From contig JAUWDF010000003.1 in NCBI GenBank assembly GCA_030608925.1, forward strand, positions 1 to 17,196: DNA of 17,196 nt, in the 5' to 3' direction. The notes under the pieces are model-generated. The model saw only the letters and a program-made list of their open reading frames with translations, had not been told where the DNA came from and made no database searches. Shown one piece after another: positions 6,831 through 13,883 of the stretch; position 1 is the first letter of the stretch, and each line of letters opens with the position of its first letter. Position numbers and translations under genes: made by a program. Source of the DNA: Candidatus Bathyarchaeota archaeon (GTDB lineage: Archaea; Thermoproteota; Bathyarchaeia; Bathyarchaeales; SOJC01).

Positions 6831-8288
6831 ATGGGCGCTTTGATCATGGTCGTCGGGAAAAAAGATGCTAGTATATTTAACACAGCTGTTTCAATGCTTG
6901 AGGAGCTAAGTCACCGCGGTTGTGAATCCTTTGGTATTGCTTCAGCTCACAAAGTAATAATCAGAAGAAACATTGAAGAACTGAAGAAAGAAAGGATGAG
7001 TTCTCGAGGTCTTATAGGTTACAACTTGGCCAAACATACAGGTAGAGAAACTGCTCAACCTCTACAAAATCAAGACTTTTCCCTTGTATTTGATGGCCGC
7101 TTATACCCTTCTCCCGAAGAGGGGGAACCAAGACACATAATTCAGAAGATCAAGGATCCCGGGGACAGTCCTGATAATCTTGTAAGGAAACTCAATGGAT
7201 CCTATGCCTTTGCCCTGGCAAACGATAAAACAGTAATCCTGGGGAAGGACCCCATCGGTGTATGCCCACTTTATTTCGGCGAGACTGAAAGTATTTGTGC
7301 TGCTGCCTCAGAACGAAAAGCTCTGTGGAAAATTGGCATAAAGAAAACGGATTCATTTCCTGCTGGAAACATAGCATATGTAAATGATAACGGGTTTAGT
7401 TTCAAAGCTGTTAATACATTGAAACTTCCACCACAACTCGACCTAGATATGAAACCTGCAGTCGAGAAGTTGAAAAATGTGCTGAGTCAATCGGTAGAGG
7501 AACGGGTTTCTGATGTCGAAGAAGTTGCAGTAGCATTTTCTGGTGGTGTTGATAGCAGTCTAATTTCTTTTTTGGCAAAAGCTTGTGGGGTGAAGGTTCA
7601 CTTAATCTGTGTCAGGCTGGAGGGGCAAAAGAAAACTGGCTTAATCCAGAGTGCTGCAAGAGCTCTTGGTCTACATCTTTATGACGTAGTTTTTTCTCTT
7701 GATGATCTGGAGGATATTCTCCCAAGAGTTCTATGGTTAATCGAAGAATCCAATGTCATGAATGTTTCTATTGCTGCACCCTTCTATTGGGTTGCTGAAT
7801 ATGCGGCTAAATTGGGATTGAAAGTTCTGTTAGCAGGGCAAGGGGCAGACGAAATATTCGGAGGATATCATCGTTACTTCGAGGAATATCGGAGAAGAGG
7901 AGTGAGTGACTTACGCAATACGTTCTACCAGGACATAGTTTCGTGTCAGCAGTCAGGTTTTCCAAGGGACAATAAAGCTACTGCTTTTCATAAGGTTGAG
8001 TTGAGGAGTCCCTTCACAGATTGGAAAGTAATCCAACTTGGACTGGGTCTTTCTGTGGAACTTAAAATTAGCTCATCCATAGATTCACTGAGAAAGGATG
8101 TGTTAAGAAGAACGGCGAGAGAGCTCGGAATTCCAAAATTTATAACTGAAAGACCAAAACAAGCAATTCAGTATACAGTTGGTGTAGTTCGAGGAATGCA
8201 AAAACTTGCGAAAAAGGAAGGCTTAACTCTACAAGAATATGTAAAGATGGTTTCTTTGAAATCCATGGAATTCCGGAATGGGAAATGA
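6831..8288 (+). CDS. Asparagine-synthetase-like protein with a degenerate glutaminase domain
   Basis: This two-domain protein of 485 residues resembles AsnB. The C-terminal synthetase domain is intact: the ATP pyrophosphatase loop SGGVDSS (237-243), LLAGQGADEIFGGY (333-346), VELRSPFTDW (389-398) and RPKQAIQ (441-447). Such domains activate a carboxylate with ATP as an acyl-AMP and form an amide. The N-terminal class-II glutaminase fold is recognisable (HRGCESFGIAS 28-38, LGKDPIGVCPLYFG 137-150, ASERKAL 159-165), but the chain begins MGAL where active enzymes have MCGI, so the nucleophilic Cys2 is missing. The conserved NG of the oxyanion region reads DG (D88-G89), and the Arg-containing strand is replaced by GYNLAKHTG. 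It therefore probably uses free ammonia or another amine, and the substrate may not be aspartate. The stop overlaps the next start (ATGA). Confidence 0.82.
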   Translation: MGALIMVVGKKDASIFNTAVSMLEELSHRGCESFGIASAHKVIIRRNIEELKKERMSSRGLIGYNLAKHTGRETAQPLQNQDFSLVFDGRLYPSPEEGEPRHIIQKIKDPGDSPDNLVRKLNGSYAFALANDKTVILGKDPIGVCPLYFGETESICAAASERKALWKIGIKKTDSFPAGNIAYVNDNGFSFKAVNTLKLPPQLDLDMKPAVEKLKNVLSQSVEERVSDVEEVAVAFSGGVDSSLISFLAKACGVKVHLICVRLEGQKKTGLIQSAARALGLHLYDVVFSLDDLEDILPRVLWLIEESNVMNVSIAAPFYWVAEYAAKLGLKVLLAGQGADEIFGGYHRYFEEYRRRGVSDLRNTFYQDIVSCQQSGFPRDNKATAFHKVELRSPFTDWKVIQLGLGLSVELKISSSIDSLRKDVLRRTARELGIPKFITERPKQAIQYTVGVVRGMQKLAKKEGLTLQEYVKMVSLKSMEFRNGK

Positions 8289-9355
8289 AAAAAACAGCTG
8301 TAGTGTTTACACCGAAGTTCTTAGACCATGACACTGGAAATGGCCATCCGGAAAATTCCAAAAGACTAAAAGTGGTAATGAGGGAGCTTCAGAACTCGAA
8401 CATTTTGTCAGATGTAGACAAATATGAATTGATTGAACCTGAACAAGCCACAATCGAGGATTTAGAACTCACTCATACCTCTCAACACATTCAACTTGTG
8501 AAAAGGATCTGCGAACTTGGCGGTGGTTTACTTGATTCAGGCGACACCGTTGTCTCTCCTAAAAGCTATGAAGTAGCCCGTTATGCAGTTGGAGGAGCGT
8601 TAAAAGCAGTTGATTTAGTTTTCACAAAGAAATATAGAAATGCTTTTTCGATGATTCGTCCTCCAGGTCATCATGCGGGACCATATTATGCCATGGGGTT
8701 CTGCGTGTTTAACAATATAGCAGTTGCTGCTAAACACCTCACCAAAAGGCTTCATCTTGACCGAGTTCTAATTCTAGACATAGACTCGCATCATGGCAAT
8801 GGAACTCAAGAAATCTTCTACCACACAGAGAAAGTTCTATACATCAGCTTGCATGAAGATCCCGAGGAATTTCCCGGAACTGGTTTTGTAGAAGAAACCG
8901 GAGAAGATAAGGGACTGGGCTATAACGTAAACATACCTCTTCCTTTCGGAGTTCGCGACAAAACCTATTTACAAGCATTGGACAACATCGTAGTCCCCAT
9001 AGTACACCAATACTGCCCTGAATTTATCCTACTATCAGCTGGTTATGATGGTTATCAAGGCGATCCTGTGGGTAGATTAGGCCTCTCAGCTTCGATTTAT
9101 GAGATTATTTTCGAGAAGCTTCTAGATCTCGCGTCCACTTTCTGCGAAGACAAGTTAGTAGTTTTGTTAGAAGGTGGTTATAACCTTAAACAGCTGGGAA
9201 AACTTGTTGCCAACACGATTTCAAAGATGGGTAGTTTTCCATATACAAAAGATGATAAAAAAACCTTCCCAAGGGTCAGAACTGAGAAGCAAGGAGACGA
9301 AATAATAGAGGAAATAAAGAAAGTGCATTCAGTTTTTTGGAGGTTACCACGGTAA
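8285..9355 (+). CDS. HDAC/AcuC-family zinc-dependent deacetylase
   Basis: This is a class I/II histone deacetylase-fold amidohydrolase of 356 residues, which removes acetyl or similar acyl groups from amines (lysine side chains, polyamines or small molecules). The motifs are complete: HPENSKRL (21-28), RPPGHHAG (125-132) with the catalytic pair H129/H130, DIDSHHGNGT (165-174), SAGYDGYQGDP (251-261) and LLEGGYN (294-300). Zinc ligands should be D167, H169 and D255, and Y299 is the transition-state tyrosine. There is no signal peptide. Bacterial AcuC deacetylates acetyl-CoA synthetase; archaeal relatives are mostly untested, so the substrate is open. The gene overlaps the upstream synthetase-like gene by 4 nt (ATGA), so the two are translationally coupled and probably act in one pathway. 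It abuts the ferredoxin gene tail to tail with no spacer. Confidence 0.92.
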   Translation: MKKTAVVFTPKFLDHDTGNGHPENSKRLKVVMRELQNSNILSDVDKYELIEPEQATIEDLELTHTSQHIQLVKRICELGGGLLDSGDTVVSPKSYEVARYAVGGALKAVDLVFTKKYRNAFSMIRPPGHHAGPYYAMGFCVFNNIAVAAKHLTKRLHLDRVLILDIDSHHGNGTQEIFYHTEKVLYISLHEDPEEFPGTGFVEETGEDKGLGYNVNIPLPFGVRDKTYLQALDNIVVPIVHQYCPEFILLSAGYDGYQGDPVGRLGLSASIYEIIFEKLLDLASTFCEDKLVVLLEGGYNLKQLGKLVANTISKMGSFPYTKDDKKTFPRVRTEKQGDEIIEEIKKVHSVFWRLPR

Positions 9356-9538
9356 CTACTCGATTATCTCTATAGAACCGTTGGGACACTGAACTTCACA
9401 AGCTCTACAGACCAAGCATTCGTCTGGTTTGACTGGCACGGATTTGTCATCCTTAATTTCAAATACTTCTACAGGGCAAGTATCCACACAAGTTCCGCAT
9501 CCATCGCAACTTTCCGAATTTACCTTTACTTCAACCAT
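9356..9538 (-). CDS. 2x[4Fe-4S] ferredoxin
   Basis: This 60-residue electron carrier has two complete cluster motifs: CDGCGTCVDTCP (C11, C14, C17, C21) and CLVCRACEVQCP (C41, C44, C47, C51), the standard eight-cysteine bacterial-type ferredoxin that binds two low-potential [4Fe-4S] clusters. It would serve oxidoreductases in the cytoplasm; no partner enzyme is encoded nearby. A good Shine-Dalgarno site (AGAGGTTGA) lies 6 nt before the ATG, and a TATA-like box is placed for a leader of about 27 nt, so the gene is a stand-alone unit. Its stop codon directly abuts the stop of the deacetylase gene on the other strand. Confidence 0.95.
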   Translation of the reverse strand: MVEVKVNSESCDGCGTCVDTCPVEVFEIKDDKSVPVKPDECLVCRACEVQCPNGSIEIIE

Positions 9539-9544
9539 TTACCA

Positions 9545-9553
9545 TCAACCTCT
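9545..9553 (-). promoter_or_regulatory. Shine-Dalgarno site of the ferredoxin gene
   Basis: Read on the minus strand this is AGAGGTTGA, one of the longest anti-16S matches in the window, 6 nt before the ATG at 9538. It suggests strong translation of the ferredoxin. Confidence 0.6.
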
Positions 9554-9585
9554 TGATTTTGAAGGTGAATGACAAGATGGACCGC

Positions 9586-9596
9586 GAATAAAAATC
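9586..9596 (-). promoter_or_regulatory. TATA-like box of the ferredoxin gene
   Basis: Read on the minus strand this is GATTTTTATTC. The predicted transcript start is near 9565, giving a leader of about 27 nt that contains the Shine-Dalgarno site. Confidence 0.4.
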
Positions 9597-9664
9597 TTTG
9601 GGGGAGATACATGCGCCCACTCTATTACTGCGAGTATGTAGCTAAGAATGGTTTCTCTATATTG

Positions 9665-11413
9665 CTATTCTCTGATTCTTAGAAGGACTCCATCGATAGT
9701 AGTTCTGGATTTTCCTCGCCTTCGCAAATCATCCTCTAGGAGTCGTCTATATGTTTGAGCTGAGATTTCTCCCCGTTTGAATCGCACTTCGATCCTTTTA
9801 ATGTCCGCGTCAATATTGTCAAGTTCGGTTTCCGCTACTTCAAGTCGTCTCATCATGTCAGCATATTTGGCTCCCCCACTCATGATATTCTGCTGTAATT
9901 CAGCTAGTTTCTTAGAGAGTGTAGCCAGTCTGTTGTCCAAAGTAGTTTTTCGGATCTTATATTTTCTTCTAGAAACCTTTCCCTTTCGAGCGTTTCCTTT
10001 AAGCTGCTCTATTTCAGTAATAATTCTCTTCTTCGTTTCGTAGGATTCATAGAATTCGTTCAGTATTTTATGAGGAACCAATACAACTGCAGTAGTTACT
10101 GCAGCTTTAGGTCTTCTCCACGCAAAGGCAACTACGGCACCAACTAAAACCAGGACAGTTGTCCAAAGAGTCGGTCTGAAGGAATCCCAGAAAATTGTAT
10201 ACGTGTAGATGAAACTCCATTGTTTTTCTTGGAGCCATGTGACATTCGAGAGGGTTAGGGAGAGTTGATCTTGAAAAACGCCTCTTTGGATAGCGAATTC
10301 ATCTTGAGGAAACGCTTTGATTGTCGCTCCTTCTGGAAAAATAATCTTTATTGTGAGTTCTTCTGGGAGTATTCGTAAGTTTTCCATGGCAATGATTGTA
10401 AATTCGACGTCTTGACCTCCATCCTGGGAAAGAGGGTCTGCTTGCCCCATAGCGTAGGTTACTGTGAAACTTCTAGACTGGTCTTTCACAAGCCTCAGAG
10501 AAATTTCATATGTATCATTTTCGTCAAGGAGTTTAGTTCCAATTTTCTTCCCTTGCTCGTCGAAAGAAGTGACATTGGTAGCATCTTTTGGAAGTACAAG
10601 TTGGATTTTATTAGTTGCGAAAGGGGTTCTGCCTGTGAGTAAGAAAATCTCAGAAGCGGTAATTTGACCATTCGAATCTACATGGATCTCTCTGTTCTGT
10701 TCATCTGTAGAAAAAATAGCATAATTATTAGCGGTTTCGTAGCTGAATCTAACGCTCGTAGTGTTGTGTGCAAATTCCATGAGGTCGTTTACAGTATGGT
10801 TCAGATGTATCTTCCCATCTTTCTGGGTTGTGTTATAGAGGAAACCACTTGAAGTAAGTTTTGCGTTTTTCGGTAGTACAACTGTGACGTTGCAAAATGA
10901 AATGCCAACTGGCAGACTTGGATATAGAGGGAAATATGATGTGAAAACATATTCATTGGTTGCGTTTATGATTTGTGTTGTGGAATCAATCAGGTTTGAG
11001 AAGACGAAAGTCACTTCAAAGGTATATGATTGGCCGTTATAGAGTTGCTCTCGAACTTCCTCAGGAAAAACTACAGTTATTCCATGGTATCCTATAGTTC
11101 CCAATCCTGTGTTCGAAACAATTTCCAGGGGTTCATTGTCTTCTGCTCCATAAGCCATCGAAAGACGGAAGTTCTCTCTATATTCTATTGGGAATCCTAT
11201 TGAGAACTCTCCTATCTCTGCGTCTTGTTCTGTTGGAGTGATCTTCACAGTATCGGTAATGTATAGAAGCCCACCATAAATTGGTGTCACACAGTGATCT
11301 ATCTGGTCCACTTCAAACTGCAGAGAATCAGCATAAGTTATAGATGGAGCTAGGAAAGATAATAAAGCAAGCGCAATTATCCCGATCAGTATGACCTGCA
11401 TTTTTTTTTCCAA
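9665..11413 (-). CDS. Secreted single-pass membrane protein with cytoplasmic coiled coil
   Basis: I do not recognise the family. The 582-residue product starts with a signal peptide (hydrophobic about 6-27, likely cut near ITYADS). About 390 extracytoplasmic residues follow, rich in beta-strand-like patterns with at least eight N-glycosylation sequons (for example NAT near 150, NVT near 175, NTT near 194 and 217, NVT near 280 and 391). A single membrane helix lies at about 416-434, followed by RR and a basic inner flank, then about 135 cytoplasmic residues of charged coiled coil ending in RFKRGEISAQTYRRLLEDDL. The outside-in design suggests a surface sensor, an adhesion anchor or an envelope organiser. 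The TTG start at 11413 is chosen because AAGGAG lies 8 nt upstream; an ATG at 11401 is the alternative. It stands alone, 126 nt from the ferredoxin gene. Confidence 0.75.
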   Translation of the reverse strand: MEKKMQVILIGIIALALLSFLAPSITYADSLQFEVDQIDHCVTPIYGGLLYITDTVKITPTEQDAEIGEFSIGFPIEYRENFRLSMAYGAEDNEPLEIVSNTGLGTIGYHGITVVFPEEVREQLYNGQSYTFEVTFVFSNLIDSTTQIINATNEYVFTSYFPLYPSLPVGISFCNVTVVLPKNAKLTSSGFLYNTTQKDGKIHLNHTVNDLMEFAHNTTSVRFSYETANNYAIFSTDEQNREIHVDSNGQITASEIFLLTGRTPFATNKIQLVLPKDATNVTSFDEQGKKIGTKLLDENDTYEISLRLVKDQSRSFTVTYAMGQADPLSQDGGQDVEFTIIAMENLRILPEELTIKIIFPEGATIKAFPQDEFAIQRGVFQDQLSLTLSNVTWLQEKQWSFIYTYTIFWDSFRPTLWTTVLVLVGAVVAFAWRRPKAAVTTAVVLVPHKILNEFYESYETKKRIITEIEQLKGNARKGKVSRRKYKIRKTTLDNRLATLSKKLAELQQNIMSGGAKYADMMRRLEVAETELDNIDADIKRIEVRFKRGEISAQTYRRLLEDDLRRRGKSRTTIDGVLLRIRE

Positions 11414-11421
11414 TTAGCTTG

Positions 11422-11427
11422 CTCCTT
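11422..11427 (-). promoter_or_regulatory. Shine-Dalgarno site supporting a TTG start
   Basis: Read on the minus strand this is AAGGAG, 8 nt before the TTG at 11413 and about 20 nt before the alternative ATG at 11401. The spacing favours the TTG. Confidence 0.55.
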
Positions 11428-11584
11428 CTGTAATCTTTCGTATGTATTACACATTATCCTTATTTACTTTCCTTTCTCAGTTTCAGAAAAAACATTGTAG
11501 CATGCACAAGATGTGGGAACAGGAAGTTAATCCAATAGTATTGAAAGCCTTAGATATCGAGCAAATCTCTTTACCATTGTATCG

Positions 11585-11968
11585 TCAAAGACTAATTGTT
11601 TCGAAGTAGCAGCCTTCTTTCTTCTTGGTTCCGAAACTTCTCAATCCTCTCTTCTTGAGTTGATCCCTCAGGTTCTGAGCATGACTTTGAGTAATTTCAC
11701 CACGTTTTTCCATGAAGTTGATTATCTCTTCTGCTTGTCTATTGTTGTCACATCGGCGAAGGAAATCGACTACATCTGGATCATAATCGACACGGGCTTT
11801 AGAATTTGCTGTGACCTTTTCAGCAGATTCTTGATCCGGACGTATGGACCTAATTGATATCTTTCTTTTGCCAGTTTTCATCTCCTCATATAGTCTTGGA
11901 AACATCCTTCTGAATTCGTTTTTCTTGGTGTCCACGATATGTCCAACCGATTTTATGGAAGTCCCCAT
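11585..11968 (-). CDS. Small archaeal protein, probably DUF2095
   Basis: This is a 127-residue soluble protein with no signal peptide or membrane helix. The N-terminal part contains KNEFRRMFPRLYEEMKTGKR (16-35) and then IRSIRPD. The C-terminal part, DPDVVDFLRRCDNNRQAEEI followed by INFMEKRGEITQSHAQNLRD, looks like a compact helical domain, and the tail is basic with GLRSFGTKKKEGCYF. This pattern matches my memory of DUF2095, a conserved archaeal family of unknown function; I cannot verify it here. The ATG at 11968 has no Shine-Dalgarno site but has a TATA-like box centred about 25 nt upstream, so the transcript is probably leaderless. It is divergent from the RAM-domain gene. Confidence 0.65.
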   Translation of the reverse strand: MGTSIKSVGHIVDTKKNEFRRMFPRLYEEMKTGKRKISIRSIRPDQESAEKVTANSKARVDYDPDVVDFLRRCDNNRQAEEIINFMEKRGEITQSHAQNLRDQLKKRGLRSFGTKKKEGCYFETISL

Positions 11969-11988
11969 TTTTTCTCTACATTAACAAG

Positions 11989-11998
11989 TATTTAACCG
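11989..11998 (-). promoter_or_regulatory. TATA-like box for the DUF2095-like gene
   Basis: Read on the minus strand this is GGTTAAATAC, centred about 25 nt upstream of the ATG at 11968. The transcript would start at or next to the start codon. Confidence 0.45.
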
Positions 11999-12104
11999 CT
12001 TTTGTGCGTTAATCCAGGTTTTCATGACTTACATCGTGAATGAAACAGATTATAAAGCAGTTATTGGTAGTTAAACAAGGAAAAAACTAGTAATTTTCCA
12101 TGCA

Positions 12105-12112
12105 CGCGCGCG
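12105..12112. repeat. Alternating CG tract
   Basis: CGCGCGCG lies between two divergent genes. Counting flanking bases, 14 nt (12099-12112) alternate purine and pyrimidine. This is the third such intergenic tract in the window. Confidence 0.6.
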
Positions 12113-12146
12113 AAAACTGTAACCCACTCTAATCTCGATTTATAGC

Positions 12147-12157
12147 AAAATATTTTA
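12147..12157 (+). promoter_or_regulatory. TATA-like box for the RAM-domain gene
   Basis: AAAATATTTTA is centred about 42 nt before the TTG at 12194, which gives a leader of about 16 nt. A GTGAGG within that leader (12180-12185) can serve as a ribosome binding site. Confidence 0.45.
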
Positions 12158-12193
12158 GGTGACGCTTCCCAACATACAAGTGAGGGACAAGAT

Positions 12194-12442
12194 TTGCCCA
12201 TAGCCTTTGTGTTGATAAATACTGAAATCGGTTCAGAGAGCGAAGTCCTGAAAACCCTGAAAGGCGTAGAAGGAGTCATGGAAGCCTATGCAGTCTATGG
12301 AGTATACGATGTCCTCGCAAAGATCACAGCTGATACAATGGATAAACTCAAAGAAGTCGTTACTTGGAGCGTACGCCGATTAGACAAGGTCAGATCTACG
12401 TTAACAATGATAGTTGTTGAAGAACCTGAGGCATCAACTTAA
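12194..12442 (+). CDS. Stand-alone Lrp/AsnC ligand-binding (RAM) domain protein
   Basis: The 82-residue protein begins MPIAFVLINTEIGSE and continues with VLKTLKGVEGVMEAYAVYG, VYDVLAKITADTMDKLKEVV, and LDKVRSTLTMIVVEE. This is the beta-alpha-beta-beta-alpha-beta RAM fold that binds amino acids in Lrp/AsnC regulators, but the helix-turn-helix DNA-binding half is absent. Such stand-alone domains are common in archaea and may assemble with full Lrp proteins or act as small-molecule sensors. The TTG start is used because the family begins at this point and no other start lies in frame upstream; GTGAGG lies 8 nt before it. It is 85 nt upstream of tiaS, probably a separate transcript, since a T-rich run (12451-12463) and a TATA-like box lie between. 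Confidence 0.88.
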   Translation: MPIAFVLINTEIGSESEVLKTLKGVEGVMEAYAVYGVYDVLAKITADTMDKLKEVVTWSVRRLDKVRSTLTMIVVEEPEAST

Positions 12443-12450
12443 CACTGCAC

Positions 12451-12463
12451 CCTTCTCTTTTTC
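12451..12463 (+). terminator. Pyrimidine/T-rich terminator candidate
   Basis: CCTTCTCTTTTTC lies 8 nt after the stop of the RAM-domain gene. Archaeal transcripts often end in such tracts. There is no stem. Confidence 0.35.
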
Positions 12464-12472
12464 CTGAACATC

Positions 12473-12488
12473 GAATATTATATTAACA
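12473..12488 (+). promoter_or_regulatory. AT-rich TATA region for tiaS
   Basis: AATATTATATTAACAT is centred about 48 nt before the tiaS ATG, giving a predicted leader of about 22 nt. No clear Shine-Dalgarno site is seen before the ATG. Confidence 0.35.
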
Positions 12489-12527
12489 TTTCAAAGCTAG
12501 TTACACATGCACATACGCTGAATACTG

Positions 12528-13856
12528 ATGGTCAACCTACATATTGGATTCGATGACACGGATTCTCCGAGAGGTGGGTGCACTACATATATAGCCGCCT
12601 TATTGGTGGAAAAACTAGTAAAGTTAGGAGTTGGATTCATCGACTACCCGAATCTTATTCGTTTAAATCCGAACGTCCCATGGAAAACTCGTGGTAATGG
12701 CGCCCTTTGTCTCAGGATAGAGTGCAACAGAGATCTTGTCAGAACAATATTCGAAATGGTAGCTTCTGTGGTCGAAGAAAACTCAGACATGGGTTTCGTA
12801 GATACAGACCCTGGTATTGTTTTTTTCCAAGGTAAAAAAATACCACTGCAGTTGCGACAATTCGCCAAGAGAACAATACAAAACATAGTTAGAATCGATG
12901 AAGCATTAGATTTAATGAAGAGTTTTAATTGTGAAGCTTTAGGATTTCTAACAAGTTATGGCTTAGTTGGCGCTCTTGCAGCAGTGGGTGAAACATTAGA
13001 GGGTGACCACACATATGAAGTTATTACCTACCGAAAACCAGAGAGTTGGGGGACTAAGAGGAAGCTCGATCTGAAATCTGTTGAAGAAATGGATCAAAAA
13101 ATGAAGGGTAGAACTTACAACAATGTGGACGAGGAAACTGGACGAATTCTTATAACACCTAGAGGACCAGATCCGATTTTTTATGGAATAAGAGGTGAGA
13201 CTGGGAAAGATGTGCTTTTCGCTCAAGGAATGATTAGGTCTTCAGAGTCTGTTGAAAGATATGTATTATATCGTACAAATCAAGGAACAGACGCCCATCT
13301 GAGAAGGATGGGTTCCATAAGTGATATCAGACCATTCAATTCGGTTATTGTCAATGGCGTTGTATCTTCGATGCCGAAACTTGTGCCAAAGAGGCATCGA
13401 ATATTTGCCATAAAAGACAGCACAGGGTGTATTGATTGTGCTGCATATGAGCCAACGGGCACTCTTCGTAGAGTGGCTAGACAGCTAACGATTGGTGATG
13501 AGATAGAGGTCTGTGGAGGAGTTCGAAGCTCCGGAAACAATCCATTGACAATTAATCTTGAGAAGATTCGTTTACGTAAACTCTCCTCGAGATTGGTAAT
13601 GCGAAATCCACGATGTCAAAAGTGTGATAAGAGAATGAAGAGTGCTGGTAAAGGTAAGGGCTTTAAATGTTCCAGTTGTGGTTTTAGATCCTTGGATATA
13701 CAAAAGAAAGCCATAAGGGAAAATCGTGACCTTAAGAAGGGACTTTTCGTAACGTCTCCGCGGTCACAGCGACACCTCACCAAACCTTTATGTCGTTATG
13801 GAAAAGAGAAATCTGGTAAACCCGCAAGTATGTTGGATCATTGGCACACACCTTAG
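12528..13856 (+). CDS. tiaS: tRNA(Ile2) 2-agmatinylcytidine synthetase
   Basis: TiaS uses ATP and agmatine to turn C34 of tRNA-Ile(CAU) into agmatidine, so that the tRNA reads AUA as isoleucine; it is essential in archaea. The 442-residue protein shows the N-terminal catalytic kinase-like domain opening with IGFDDTDSPRGGCTTY (6-21), then the GALCLRI segment, a central ferredoxin-like domain (about 140-250), an OB-fold with RPFNSVIVNGVVSSMPKLVP, and a C-terminal zinc ribbon with C363, C366, C381 and C384 (CQKC...CSSC). The tail after the ribbon is basic. Length and domain order are normal. It converges on the pilin-like gene with 27 nt between them. The agmatine supply (arginine decarboxylase) is not in the window. 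Confidence 0.95.
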   Translation: MVNLHIGFDDTDSPRGGCTTYIAALLVEKLVKLGVGFIDYPNLIRLNPNVPWKTRGNGALCLRIECNRDLVRTIFEMVASVVEENSDMGFVDTDPGIVFFQGKKIPLQLRQFAKRTIQNIVRIDEALDLMKSFNCEALGFLTSYGLVGALAAVGETLEGDHTYEVITYRKPESWGTKRKLDLKSVEEMDQKMKGRTYNNVDEETGRILITPRGPDPIFYGIRGETGKDVLFAQGMIRSSESVERYVLYRTNQGTDAHLRRMGSISDIRPFNSVIVNGVVSSMPKLVPKRHRIFAIKDSTGCIDCAAYEPTGTLRRVARQLTIGDEIEVCGGVRSSGNNPLTINLEKIRLRKLSSRLVMRNPRCQKCDKRMKSAGKGKGFKCSSCGFRSLDIQKKAIRENRDLKKGLFVTSPRSQRHLTKPLCRYGKEKSGKPASMLDHWHTP

Positions 13857-13883
13857 CGTGGAAAAGAATTAGTCTTTTGCTAA

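Noticed and set aside
8285..9355. Reading the HDAC-type protein as a histone-tail deacetylase
   Set aside because: The motifs fit the broad AcuC/HDAC amidohydrolase family. No histone gene is in the window, and neighbours point to small-molecule or enzyme deacetylation, so the histone role is not supported.
329..9355. An acetate circuit joining acdB with the deacetylase
   Set aside because: Both concern acetyl groups, but the genes are 7 kb apart in different operons with unrelated genes between them.
11502..11609. A 35-codon plus-strand ORF (MHKMWEQEVNPIVL...) overlapping the end of the DUF2095-like gene
   Set aside because: It looks somewhat protein-like but has no clear promoter or ribosome site and overlaps a conserved gene on the other strand; ORFs of this size are common by chance.
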